From contig CAIIXF020000010.1 of the NCBI GenBank assembly GCA_903813345.2, positions 5,323,169 to 5,387,168 of the forward strand: a stretch of DNA of 64,000 nt, in the 5' to 3' direction. Shown here in pieces: positions 12,201-27,200 of the stretch (position 1 is its first letter; the number at the start of each line of letters is the position of its first letter). Below the pieces are notes generated by a model, which ran no database searches, was not told the DNA's origin, and worked only from the letters and a program-made list of their open reading frames with translations. The translations under genes were made by a program, and so were the position numbers. The DNA is from Owenia fusiformis (Eukaryota > Annelida > Polychaeta > Sabellida > Oweniidae).

Positions 12201-15200
12201 AAACACATTACACCCGATTATTATCCTGTGGGACCTGGTCCAAGAGTGTTCTTGATCGCGGGCCGTAGTGACAAGCATAGCATAATGGATATACACCTTG
12301 CCGGTGTCAAAGAAATGATGGTCCCCCAGGGATTATGGTCCCCTTTCTTAACGGCCCTTCATCCTGGTCATTTCTGCCTTCGGTCCTCTTTCCAATATTT
12401 CACTATATTGCCCTGGAGTTATCGTCACATTTTGTACATTTTACACACCTTCTCAACTGTAATAGCGGTGTTTTAATTGTACTGAATTAGCTTTTGCATA
12501 AGTTGGATATACTTTCTATTGAAACTTTATGTACATCACCATACTCACAGATTCTGCTCCACTAGACTTTTATTTCTTTGGGGACCTTAATTGAGTTAAT
12601 CATGCTCAAAACAGCTGCATTTTTAAAATTTTAACAACGATAAGCAGGCCATGTGGTTGAAACAGAAGAGGCGTCATGCTGTTTGAAGGGAATCTCCAGA
12701 AGAAAGGATTTGGGAAGGTGTATAAGGAGTGGTTGATAAGGCACCAACAGATAATAGACAACCAGGGAAATTACTTTGAGGAGTGACTTTAGCTATACAT
12801 GTGTATGATATCATTAACTTATGTGCCAAAAAGCTAAACCAATACAATTAAAACACTGCTTTTACAGTTGTGAGGGTGTGTAAAATGAACAGCTATGAGG
12901 CCGAAATTGATGTCACTTATCATTCCTCAATGTTTGCTTAATAAGTGCTCCAAATTTGACAAAAAAACGTTGCTTTATATCTCCCTCAAAAATTCTAATG
13001 ACATCTGGAACACCTTTATATATGATATATATATATACTGTATATAATTTGATCGCCGATTTCAAAAGAATAAATAAAATGGATGGTAGGTAGACTGACT
13101 AGACATTTACATATCTTTCAAAAATTGTGAATTTACTGTAACTTAAATAATGTTAGTTGACTCCTTCCTTTGAGCTTTGATCACCATTCACAGGGAGGGC
13201 GTGTCTTGTCAAGACCTACAAGATTTGCTTGTGGGCAACATAATCTTGGTCCTCGGGCCAAGAATTCACTATCTTGCCCTTTGAAATATTGCTATATTCT
13301 TCGACTGAAACGTGAAATATAATTACTTTAGCCTATCGTTTATATTTTCCTAGGATATATGTTCATCTCGAACTCAACACTGTATCAACCTATCGACCTA
13401 CGAAATTAGGAAAGTGGAAAATATGCTGACTCTTCAAGGAACTTGGTGTGGAGGAAAAAAGGTATGATAATTAGGGCAACATCCTATTGAATCCGATTGA
13501 AAAACAACCTGTTTTGGTCTAGTGACACACATATTAAATTCACAGAGTTTAAAAGTTAATTTTCCAAGTCTTAGTCCATCGAATTTAGCTTGCGTCCATT
13601 AGAACCCTGTAAACGGCTGTCAACCAAATCATTTACTTTTGGTTTACATTGTGTTAACAATTTTAAAGCATTCAATTAGTTCCACGGGTCACCATGAGAA
13701 AGATAAGGGTACTTTAAGATAATGTACTAGCTCAATTTTCAACCTCCTTGAATAATCTGTTTTGTATCAGGTAGGAAGTGTGTGAACTATTTGAGTGACC
13801 AAATTGAATTAATGTTATAATATTGCAAGATGATGACGAAAAGTATGGATTTTAACATTTGATCTTTTAGCCACGCCCATTTTTTCACCCAGCTTCACCT
13901 TAAAGTGTGCGCCAAAGTTTAAAACTGCGCAGGCGCACCGCTCTCGCTAAACTATATAAAGAGATTGCCCGGTACACGATTCAGAGGTAAGCCAGGAAGG
14001 TGAACGATCTTCGTCTCGTGATGATTTCCCATATAATCTTAACCAGGGAAGTTTCAACATTGAAATTGAAAATTACTATTAGATATACTTTGTAAATGTT
14101 ATTTATGAAGCTATTTAGTGTTTGCATCAATCAAATGGCTCATTTTGAACATATAAAACGTATTTGTGTTTTGTTTCCCAGGGAATTGTATTGTATGTAG
14201 TACACACATAAATAGTGTACATTATACTTGAATAGCCTGGTTTACATAATATTGAAGGGCATGCTGATTACATGCACACGAGTACATGAATGAAGGCCTA
14301 ATATTGATATACGTAGCTTGCATACCTAAATAAAAAATAAACTCTTCTAATCCCCTAATGTAAACACGGCGGTATACGTAGCCCGATTTATCGGGGGCTT
14401 TTAAGCATTCTTTCTTTTTAGTCCACAGTTTGTAAGATTTAATTCAAGTATTGAACCATAAACAAATTTTCCCAAGCCATACTTTTTACAGTGACATAAA
14501 GTCTCAAAAAGTCCAGCATTACTAACTCTAATTGAACAATTAATGTGTGACTAAATCGATTACATGAGACCCCGTGGCACTGATTAATTAGACAAGTAGA
14601 CAATTTTGTAACAAATTCGGTTCCATAAGTAGGCCAGATGTTTCAAGATGAAACTCCTGTCACACTTTTAATGGAGTATTGGAACCCCAAAATATGTCAC
14701 TTATTTTCATAAAGAAACATACTAAATCTATGTAACTTTAGTTTGCTCAGTTTAAAGCAACTACATTATATTTTGAATCTCATGATAGTGGTGCAGAGGT
14801 GGTGCTGGTTGCATCGCCTGGGATAAGGACCCAAGCCATATCGCTTCTAACCTTGGACATCCTATGGTAGTCCCTGGAGGTTGGGGATCATGGGGCCCAT
14901 GGAGTGGCTGTTCACATACATGTGGTGGCGGAATCATGAAGCGATTGAGAAAATGCGATTCGCCAAAGTGAGTAGACTTGAAATCCAATGGTGTAAAATT
15001 GTATTGTATCCTTTATTACCACAAGTATATATTGTGAGTACATTTACAATTTTTGTTTTGCATTAACAATAAAATCACATTTGCATAAGCATGTTACGCT
15101 TTGCATACATTAGAAATACAGCTTTGGCTTTTAAAATCATTGCTTCATCATTGTCTGATTTGAAAGTTTGAAATATAATGTCATCATTACCAATTCTAAA

Positions 15201-18200
15201 TAAATTGAGAAGTGCAACTCTTTCCGCATCTATGGAATTGCAGAAACGTAAAAAGTGATCCAATGTTTCTATTTCGCCAGTATCACATATATTACATTTT
15301 CTGTCACCCCATTTTTTATTTCCATTGAGTGTTTGGTTCATAAGCAAATTGACCATTAATTTACAATATTTTAAATCTCTAGGGTATTTGAAACTGAGTG
15401 TCCACCATTTAAGTGGCTGAGCAAAGCATTTTACACTTACATACAAATGTGTTGCACTTTTTATAGCACATTTAATCATAAACGTTGCATTCTGGCTTTG
15501 ACGTAGCCTACCTAAAACTAATTTACGCCATATTCCCTTTGATGGGTAGACACCTGTGTTTATCATATTAGTTGCAGCATCTAAAATATTAAATCTGCTT
15601 AAAACATTCCATATTGTATTAAGTGGTGACGCAGCACCACCGTGACCATTATATTGGAATTCCGTAGCTCGATAAAGAAAGACCTGCTTATAAATATTTT
15701 TTACCGGTAGTGTTATCAACATAAGGAAGAACATTAATTTATCTAAGGCGATTTTATACTCGATGTCCATCCAGCCCAGTGGATCAGTTGAAAATACATT
15801 ATCAACAAATTTAGGAAGACATTGAATGCGTTTTCCAATCTGCCTATGGGCTGTTTGGATTAATTCAACATCATTATTCGAATAAGAAATGATTGAACTA
15901 CCGTATAGTATTGTAGGGATAGACAGCGTCCAATAAAGGCGTGATGCCGTTAGAGGATTGAGTCCACCACAAGTACTCCCTAGACCAAGTAGAGAGAAAT
16001 ATTTCCTTTTACCAGACGTAACCGCCTTCTCAACATATACGAAAACGCTTCCACTAGTTGATAAGGGTATACCTACATGGGTTTGATTTTGCACAATAGT
16101 CACCTGCTTGTCGCCAATTTTGAACGTAGGCTGTACAGCGTGGTGATTATTTCCGAAAATCATCACATTACATTTATCAGGATGGATAAAATTGTTGCTT
16201 TGAATAATATTCTGATATGGAAAGATTTATTTATCCCTCTTCGGGAACAAATGTAAAACTGGTTACTGCATATCCTACCAACATTTTTTTGAAATCCATG
16301 CGTTTTCAAAAAGGTTAAAGCGAAAATAAATATGAACGTTTTTTACCCCACTCTGTAATATGAGAACAATGAGAATCTTCCATGGGCTTTTTCATATGTT
16401 AATCATTTTTATTTGCATAGTATATTATATAAGTTTATGCAATGATTGTGGAGGACCGATGCTCATAGCATTATTGCCCCCTTCCGTGACCTATTATTTG
16501 TGAATATAACAATCCAAAAAATAAGAACATTTGCCATTTAGGTGTCCCGATCTCTCAAGAAGACGATCCCCTTTCAATTCTAATGAATGTTGTTCTACTC
16601 TTCTCTTCAATAACTTATATTATCAGATATCTTAACTCTTTTTTTCACAGAAAAATTAGTGCTGTAAATGAAAACATTGACATGATTTTTATTTACGATT
16701 GCTTCTATCATTAAACATCCATCATTAAACACTATTATTCCTTTAATTATGTATACTGTATATGTTATATATATATAGTACCCCACACACAATTTTGTCG
16801 CCTACTTTAATGTGTTGTAGAAAAAAATCCAATGAGAATTTTCTCATGAAATTTGGCATACATCAAATTGAAACAATTTGTGACACTCAATTTTTTTTGT
16901 TTGGGGTAATATGACTTCACCACAATTTGACATCGGTTTCTAAATTGCTACGTATTTACAGATTAGACCTAAATTAAGCAAAATTTGGAAACAATTTGTA
17001 ACAAATTGAATTACAAAAACAATTTAAATATTCTGGTCAATCCTATCCTATTTAACACCATTATAATCCACAGGTAAACACAGCAAAAAATGTGAATCAA
17101 ACCACTGAATCCTGGAGTCAGGATTCATACAGGATTCATATGCACATATGAATCCTGTATGAATCCTGCCTCCAGGATTCATACAGGATTCGCTGTTTAA
17201 ATAGTTTACAAATGAATCCTGCCTTCAGGAATCATACAGGATTCATATGCAATATAGTTTACAAATGAATCCAGCCTTCAGGATTCGTACAGGATTCATA
17301 TAGAAGGTAGTTTGCAAATGAATCCTGCCTTCAGGAATCATACAGGATTCATATGCAATATAGTTTACAAATGAATCCAGCCTTCGGGATTCGTACAGGA
17401 TTCATATAGAAGGTAGTTTGCAAATGAATCCTGCCTTCAGGAATCATACAGGATTCATATGCAATATAGTTTACAAATGAATCCAGCCTTCAGGATTCGT
17501 ACAGGATTCATATAGAAGGTAGTTTGCAAATGAATCCTGTAGCCAGGATTCAAGCAGGATTCATATGCAATATAGTTTACAAATGAATCCAGCCTTCAGG
17601 AATCATACAGGAATCAAACGAAAATTGGAATTGATGTGTATGTTTCTATTTTAACACTCACATTGGCGTATCGCATATATTACGCCAAATGCGCACAGGC
17701 GTACCAAATGAATTCGAAAAATTTAATAAAAATGTGTAATTATTTAAAAGTTGTTCTGTGTGCTAATTTAAAATACATTGTTTTATTTATATTGTCTTCC
17801 CCGAATGGGTATATAAACTTTAAATATACATGTAGCCATGTTTATTGAAAAAAGGACATTGGTTTTATTCGGTCCGTTTTATTCTTATTGGTATTAACTC
17901 GCAAATGTCACTACTGGAAATGGTTTTGTGTGGCCATGGCAGGGCAAGAAGGGCCCCCGAGGGTCAAAAGGGGCCGTTCTGTAAGATAACTTCTTCGGAC
18001 GGGAGGTTTTTTACCACAGACTTACAGAAGTGGTGCCGTTAAAAGAGTTTCTTCTTGGAGAAGGTGCCGCCTAAATGAAACAAAGTGCAATGGCCATTGA
18101 GATCGATGCTGTCCCTGTCAGGAGATAATATCAGGCGATGTATATTTGATGATAAACAAACTTGGTGGGCCATCTTGCCCAATGGTTCTTCTTATCCTGG

Positions 18201-21200
18201 GTCTCTTACCCCCCTATCACACCAAACTAGTTCTTACCCGTTCTTGCCAGTCCTACGAAAACGTCGTAAAACGGGCTCAATCTGGCTGTGGTCGGGAAAT
18301 ATGTCTGAAATAATTAGCTTCTTCGTTCTTAAACAGTCTTCAATACGTCCATCTCGTTCGCAGTTCGTTCAGGTCGCACCACGTCGGTGTGCAACGTCGT
18401 AGAACGCGTCCCTTAGTTCAGAAGGTCAACATGACCTGATTACAGAACGGTATGGTCGCCATCGAACTTTGAATCGATTCAAAATTCTAAAATCACATTC
18501 CCGTCTGAGAACGTTCATAAAGTTCGTAAATAGACCTTAGAAAGTTGCAGCTACGTTCATTCCGTTCGCACACAGTTTAAAACCAGTTTTGAAGAACGCA
18601 GTGGCAACTTGTTTGGTGTGATAGCTATATTTTTGCTAACTCTTTCATAAGCAGTGTTAAATACGTTCTTAATCAGTTTAAACCCGTTTGCAATTAGTTC
18701 TACGTCGTTCTCAACACGTCCTCAGACAGTTCGACTCGTTGTTAAAACGTCCCTAGTAGGATTGAAGTACGACGGTTCTGTTCGTAGTACGTCCAGCTCG
18801 TCGTTAGTACGTTGTCACTCGTTCTAATTGTAGAACGTGACGACCACGAGAAGATTTTGAGCATTGTCTAAGTTCTAGAGGACCTACCCGTTCGAGTACG
18901 TTCGATGAAGTTTGTAAATAGATCCCAAACGGTTCTTAGTAGGTCCAGTCCGTTCGTACACAGTTGAAGCCCGTTTTCGAGAACGTAGTGAGAACTAGTT
19001 TGGTGTGATAGTAGGGTTACTCCGCTCCTACGCCCATTTCTCATTTCTTAATGCTAATATAGAATGCGTCACGTGTTATGAAAGATTAGTAGGCCTCAAT
19101 ATTACAATTTGAACCCGATTTTGAAGCATCCTTCAAGATCGGTCCTTCACTGCTTTCATAGCAGCTCATGAATGTCACAATGCAATGAATTACTCTTGGG
19201 CCGCAGGGATGATTTTGAAGCACCCCTGTAAGCCTTTAAATTACATTGAAATGATAGGCCCTAGGATAGATACGATCAATAATTCATTGGGAGTTCGATT
19301 TGGTATCTTTGGTGTTTGCTTTGGAATAGCCTAATCCCGGGGGAATAATCACGAATCTCGCGAATCTACCCGGGGAATCTACCTTACGTGAAAGTTAGTT
19401 AGCCTACATTCTATTGACAACGTAACATTCATTTGTCATCGTGACCTGCAGGTCATGCGAACCATCAACATGCAATGGTGTATGTTTACAAAAAACTGGA
19501 AATCAGGAGTTTTATTAAGACGGGACTTCCCCTTTTTATGTCACCACCAAAAGTGGTCACATATTGTTAAAGTCTCCAACTTTTTTATGTACGGTGTTTA
19601 GCGTCTGGGGTCGGCGTTCAGCGTCTGTAACAAATGGCGGGTGGTGACATTTTTCATGTTTATGCCTTGTTTAATATTTAAGGCTCCAAATGAAATATGA
19701 TATCTGATATCATCATGATGTTATTCTTATTATATTATTCTGTTTTGCAGGTGCCAATGAGTATGACACACAAGCAGTGACAATTGAGTTATAGCCCAGG
19801 GAGTTCAAGTTTATGCATCTTGCCTCAAGTAAAGTGTTAGTCCTTAAAGACAGGACTGTTGGGGAAATGGCACAGTTGCTTGATGCAAGAGTAAAACTTT
19901 GAAATAACCATAGATAATATTACAATAGATAAAAGTTTGGCATGCATTATTTTTTTTCGTTTCATTATTAGATTTGAGAGCAGGTAGACGTATACAGCAG
20001 TGCAGTGAATTATGTTTGTATTTTAAGAAGTTGTTTTTCAGGTGTGACCAGCGATGATTGCAGGCATGAATACACTTTAAATATATTTCCTAACATATTC
20101 TTTCAGTAAATACACCCGTTTGCATGTTTTAAATAAGCCGTAAATAAAATGTTTAAACTTTGTTAGCATGGTCTATAATCTACAACGACCGTCAACCTGT
20201 TTAGGTTTTGATTTGTTTTGTTGAAATTAGATTAAGAAATTAGTCTTTCAAATGTCACCAGCATGGGCGTAGCCAGGGGGGGTGCGATGGGTGCGATCGC
20301 ACCCCCCCCCCCCATAACCTTTGAAAATATGACCATTGGATAGAGGTAGAAAAGAGCTTTAAAATGCTTTTTATTTGAAGCTTCTAGCTCAATTTTGAAG
20401 GAAGTTGCATCAATTTTTGTAAAATTCAAAAGAAAACTTAATTTTTTGTGTTGCTTATGGCAAAATCGCACCCCCCCCCCCTGACCGAAAACGAAAACTC
20501 TTTAGGGTTGAGGATTCACGTCGGTTTAAATTAGAATAATTCTTTACTATCTGGTTTTGTTTGCTTCATTGTGAAATGTTCATCGAATTGTTATTTTTCG
20601 AATCATTTCCATTTCGTTACATAAGTTATTTGGAATAAACTTAATTTCAGCTAAAATGCAGGGTAGTGCATGGCTGTTTTTGAAAATTTTTATTTTAACC
20701 TTTTGTTGCTTATCACCGTATTAATTATGAGCACAAGTTTTTATGTTTGTTTATTTGTTTTTATTTCTTATACAAGTACAAGTAAGTTATACATTGCAAG
20801 TCACACCCGTAGCAAACCCTACATTGCCTTACAAAGTTAACATGAGCAGTTTCGAGAAACATTAGAATATGGGAGGGGTTCAAGAAGAGACCCGGTGTAA
20901 AAGGGTAGGAGGTCAAGACAGTATCTGTTGGAATGTTATATATTTCCCTATCCATTATATGATAGGCGTATGCATGAGTGGAGGGTTGTGGAAATAGGGC
21001 CTCGTGAGAGATACATGTACTTGACAGTCAGTAATTGTTTACACCCCCCCCCCCTTCCTTGAAATGCTGAACTAATGTGCTTTTTGTTCATTGAAACAAT
21101 ACGAAATCAAAATTGATTAGTTTCCTAATTACAATAAAAACAAACGGCTGATTAGAAGATTACAGTGACTGTTTCCCGTCATTACATAACAATGTTGAAG

Positions 21201-24200
21201 GTGGGCAAAGGAAATCGAGTCTGTATTGATCTAGTTAATAAGCATGATACGTGATTATAAACGTAGAGTAAAGCATTCTCATTGTAATCAGAACTATGTG
21301 AATTTATACCATTCGCTTAGACATGGGCTAAAATTTTGATTCTTTTCAGCCTAATATTCTATCCAACATCATTAAATGATCAAACTCAATTATTTAGTAA
21401 AACTTCAATAAGGGATCACGTGAATTTCGATACAGCGGTAAATGAAAGTTTTATGCTTATTATGCGGGAACTATGAAATATTAGATTTAATTACCTAGGT
21501 ACCGTATTCGAGGGGACATTTTATCCTTTTTAGATTTTATATCGATTTTGACATTTTTGGCCTCTGGCTATGAAATATGTCTCTGATATTTATGTATTTC
21601 CCGAGAGAAAATTGGACATTTGCGGGGCCTGATGCAAGACTAGTTATCTGTTTTCCTGGCTTGTTTGAAATGGATAAACTTTGTCGTATGTTTCAATGAA
21701 GCCCATGTGGGACTGTAGACCTAGAAATTCATATTTCTATTCTAACTCACACTTAAGAAACATAACATTTACTAGCATGTGGCTCTGCGGCTGCGTGCTG
21801 CAGAAAAACCGAGTGTATTATTTGTACAATAATGTTATCGTATGTACATGCTGGTTGCCAAAATGTGGCTCTGCGGCTGCGTCGCCGCTGGAAAATATAC
21901 AAAAATGTTATTAATGGACAATTGATTAGCTTACTCGATAATGTAGTAATAACAAATCTCATTTTCAACCTTAAAAAATTTTCGACCACCTGTAAAACCT
22001 TTTCTATCTTTAGCATCACACACTCATTAATGCCCATTATTATTCTGTTGAGAACATGATGCTAAAAATCTTTGAAATCCTCAACAATTGAGGTTAAAGG
22101 AAAAAGGTTTGTCCGAAAAATTTTCATTACATTTTAAAGACATTTACTTAGTTTATCTCGCCGCTTAGAGCCGAAGTGATCTTATTCACGAATACATACA
22201 CCGTTCACTCAGTAATACTGCATTCACAATTACCGTTCTATTTTCATAACGTTAAACGACCAAATAGAAATCATTTTCTTGCTAATTCGTACTACGTGAC
22301 TCAAACGCAATAAAATACATTTCTATTCTAACTCACACTTAAGAAACATAACATTTACTAGCATGTGGCTCTGCGGCTGCGTGAAGTGTTAAAGTAAGCG
22401 AAAATTATATTGATTATTAAGCACAGACATTTACATAAACTGTTGAGTAAGATTCTTAAAATACAAAAATCTTTGAAACACTTTATCCTTTTTTACAACG
22501 TGTGCTGGATAAAACCATCTTTAACAGTCTCCTATCTGAAATGCCTTTCTTTGCGGCCATTGTTGCACCGCGGGGTCTTAAATATTGCGTTATAAACAAC
22601 GTACCATGTCACCACATGACTTAAATGCCTTTACAATAAATTATCTGCACCTTGTGTAGCTTATAGCTTTATCACTAAACTTTAACACATATGATTTGTG
22701 ATATAAAATTGCTCAAAAAACGAATTTTCATTGCTTATGTTTGCTTCTTTTAAACCATCTTATATTATAAAGTTACTGGACAAAAATCTGAGCATGTTGC
22801 TACAATGACGCACTTGCTACCTTCTTATATACTGTTTTTAAATATCTTATATTGATACAAATATTAGTGTCATAAAACAACAGTCTGAATTTCTAATATG
22901 ACAAATATCATCAAATCTGAGAAAACCTTGCTAAACCAAGAGCTATGATAAATGTAAACTCAAATTTTAAACAAATCTGAATTAACATGTGATCTGATAA
23001 AAAACTGTATCATTTATGTTGTAAATGTGTGTTTATTAGAAGTCGGTTTCGCTAGTGTTCGTTAGGCTGATTCCACTACTGTCTAATGTCAATGATTTTC
23101 AAAAATCATGTCTTAGCTGATAAAATACATACTTCGGGGCAATTGTTTACCCACGTTGACCGTCTGTCGAAAGCACTGCCGTATGACCCTATTGTGCTTG
23201 TGGCTTTGCTGCCTAAATCACACTCGGAAGCTTCTCTTTAAGCCGTCTTAAATCTCATTCTGGATGCTCAAGTTGTCGTTTTTCATTGAGTGATTTGGTA
23301 GCCACTGAAAACCAGTATCTGTACTTTTCAAACATATATACTCAATCTCATTTACAAAGACAACAAAACATGCATAGGCCAAATACAATATATGCCATTT
23401 AACAATGCGCAATCCAGATATCTGCTATGTTAGCTTATTTTCTACAATAAAAAAGAAAACAGTATCATTACTCCAGTGATTCACAGACATGTCTCCTTCC
23501 GACCTTTTGTACCTTAAACTCTCCCCAGCAAAAGTATATAACCTATAAATGTTTCTTATGAAATGAAAATACTTTTCTTGTGTAATTATTGTTATTTCGT
23601 GTATTACGCATAAAACTGCTTACCATTTTCTTCAATTCCTAATGCATGTATTCTAGATTTTCACTTGTGAAACCACAACTTACCACTATGACGAGTAATA
23701 CAATTTGCTTATAGTGAAAGCTTCGCTTTTCCTTATTACAGGTACTACAATTCCCCTCATCTCGGGTACTACAATTCCCCTCATCTCGGGTACTACAATT
23801 CCCCTCATCTCGGGTACTACAATTCCCCTCATCTCGGGTACTACAATTCCCCTCATCTCGGGTACTACAATTACCCTCATCTCGGGTACTACAATTACCC
23901 TCATCTCGGGTACTACAATTCCCATCATCTCGGGTACTACAATTCCCCTCATCTCGGGTACTACAAATTCCCCTCATCTCGGGTACTACAATTCCCCTCA
24001 TCTCGGGTACTACAATTCCCCTTATCTAAGGTACTACAATTCCCTTTATCATGAGTACTACAATCTTATCATGGGTACTATACAATTCCCCTTATCTTGG
24101 GTACTACAATTCCCCTTATCTTTGGTGCTACAATTCCCCTTATCTTTGGTACTACAATTCCCCTTATCATTTGCTTTATGATTCCCCTTATCATGGGTAT

Positions 24201-27200
24201 TACAATTCTCGAATACTACAGTTCCCCTTTTATCATGGGCAGTAAAAGTTACCTTTATGGGTTCTACAATTCCCTTCATATTGAGTTCTATAATTCTCCC
24301 TATCATAGGTACTATAAATCTACTTATCATGAATATACTACAATTCTCCTTATCATGTGTACTACAATTCCCCTCATCATAGGTACTACAATTCCCCTCA
24401 TCATGAAAATATAATTCCCTTTATCATGGGTCCCTTTATCATGGGTATTACAATTCCCCTTATCATGGGTATTACAATTCCCTTTATTGTGGGCACTACA
24501 AATGTTCTTACCATGGGTACTATAATTCCCCTGGTCATTTTATACTACAATTTCCCGTATCATGTTTAGTACTATTCCCCCTATCTTGGGCGCTTCAAAT
24601 TTTCTTTATCATTATGTTTTATAAATTTCACTTTTCATGAGTACTATAGTTCCATTTATCTTGGTCACTGCAATTCCCTTAAGATTTGCCTTTTTCTACA
24701 ATCTAAACAGCCTCTAATATTTTTCTCTCACATCTCTTCATTGTCAATTTAACATTTTGTAAAATTTCAGTCTTTCACTTACACCATATTTTCAATGCAA
24801 ATAATTCGTACCTCTGAAATGGGCTTCTTGAAATGTTGACTCCATTTTTAATCCCGGTTAAGTAATGAACCATTGTATTCAAGGACTTGTTTGATAAAGG
24901 GACGAAATGTTGTACCATTGTGTATACTTGGCCAAGAAATAGCTGATTGCCATTTTTGAAACTACCGACCGGTACCTGAACTTTTTGTGCATTGCATATC
25001 CATGTATTTGACTGCATTTCTTAAGTTTTACTGCTGAAAATACTCTGCTTAAATATGCGCCCCGGTTCTATGAGAATGCGTCGACAAAATTAATTTCTTT
25101 TTGTTTTGATTTTCAAAACGATCAACAGTGTGACCTGAGACTAACATAACTGACTGTATCTTATTTAAATTGTCAAAAAACGTTTGATTCCGCAGTCATC
25201 GTAATCTACTAATTTTCTAGCAGCTAGACTTTGCAAATGAGGTTTTGGGATACCCATATTCAATAATAATTTCAAAATATTTGTTATCCATAAACCATTT
25301 TAGAGACTCTCCTCTGAAACAAGTGCAAAAATGATTCTAACCACCATCAGAACACCCTTTTTAAGTTCGATCCACTCATTTTCATTAAGTTTCTGTCAAT
25401 GTTTGAAACAAATTTTTGATTCACATGTCACTGAATAACCGTCAACCTGAATCTCTAGCATCTGAAGATACCAAATACCTTTTTCTTGGAGACTCTGATA
25501 CGACCTTGCCGTTCAGTTTTGTCAAATTTTGAAACCAAAACTGTTGTATTTCTGCATTTTTAGACAGTTAAATATACATGTAGCAGTCCCAACTTTGAGT
25601 TTCTTTGATATCTATAGATAAACATTTTGTCATCAACCTGTCAACATTGCCGATAGCTGTTATCATTTATATAATCTTAACAAAGTATTATTGCTATTTT
25701 CTGAAAACCATTATAGCATTTAGATATATTCAAGGTCATTTAATATCAAACACAAAATACATATTATTACGGTTGTGTACTGAACATTTTAACAATCCAG
25801 TGCATCATTTCCACTATGCTCTGTGCAAACGGCAAGTCAATTTTACCAATGCCATCCTTCATATAGTATCCTTAAACGTATAGTATATAATTGGAAGGAG
25901 AATTACACTATCAATCTTTCATTATTTCTTTTGATTTACTGTCTCAATTCAGCCTTTTACTTAACATTCATATTTCGCTTCCTCCTTTAACTAATAGTAA
26001 ATATTTCTCTCAATAAAAATATATGAGTACTATATTATCATGTTTTGACTGTTTCGTGTAGTATGAATATTACCACACTCACCTTTACCAAGGTACCACT
26101 CTCAGGGGTCATTTATTCTAACTTGCCATTATATTGAGAGCTAAACTGTTACTTTTGTGCTTACTACAATACCCTCGATTATTGATACTAAATCTTTTCT
26201 AATCATGGGTACTACAATACCCCATCTACGGTACACTACGATTGCTTTCTCATAGGTAATCCCCCTTTATTATGGGTACTCCAATTCCCCCTTATCATGT
26301 ACAGCTGTATATAACAATCCCATCATTAGATCGTTCACGCTTTACCGTTTCCTATTATTGGTACTACGTTTTACATCCTTTAAGACAATTTTTACATTTT
26401 ACATCAATCATATATATTCTTCTTAAAATTACTTGATAGGTTTTTCCTTTTCAAAATCTTAACATATATACATGTTAAACTTAGTTATTTACATTTATCA
26501 TTTTCTTCTATTTAAAGCCAAAAACTAGCATGTTCTTCAAGACTATCCTCAACAGTTAACAAATTCCTTTTCAGGTATATTAGTACTTATCTTTTTAGTC
26601 TTTGGTGTGCCCCTAATTGTGCAGTTTTGGTTCTTGTAATACCCACTTAGCAGATTGTCTTTCTATAATTCCGCAGCCGTAATAAATCCCCTCTTTTTGT
26701 TGAACCATCGATGAACTTCTTTGTCTGCTTCATTTTCCCCATCATTGTTTGTGCGGTCATCTTGCCTGAAACCTTTTTCTAAACTATGCATGCCTCATAC
26801 AAATGGCCGTTTGTTCTGCAAATGCATGGTCCGCTTTCTCGTCAATTCCTTTGTTGTCTATGTACTGTTGTTTGTGCCCATTTTTCTTCCAAATTATGTT
26901 GTTGTTTTTTCTTTGAATTGATAGAAAGTTTTTCTGTTTAGAGTGATTATTCTTAGCTTCATTTTATTTTCCGTTTGTTGGGATTTGTTTCCGAGAATTC
27001 CTTCAGTAGGCTTGTGCCTGCATGGCCGTATTATTTCAAAGTGACGATTCTGAGTTGGTAGTAACTAACGTCCGTTTATCTCGCCGCTTAGAGCCGAAGT
27101 GATCTTATTCACGAATACATACACCGTTCACTCAGTAATACTGCATTCACAATTACCGTTCTATTTTCATAACGTTAAACGACCAAATAGAAATCATTTT

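Noticed and set aside
17084-17615. CRISPR array
   Set aside because: No unique spacers: the whole unit repeats, in a eukaryotic intron, with an inverse twin.
18085-18402. 105-codon open frame as a gene
   Set aside because: It crosses the end of a foldback element, matches no domain and has no exon signals.
23705-24569. Repetitive protein genes on both strands
   Set aside because: The open frames come from a 24-bp minisatellite, which keeps three frames open on each strand. No start context, splice signal or non-repeat domain.
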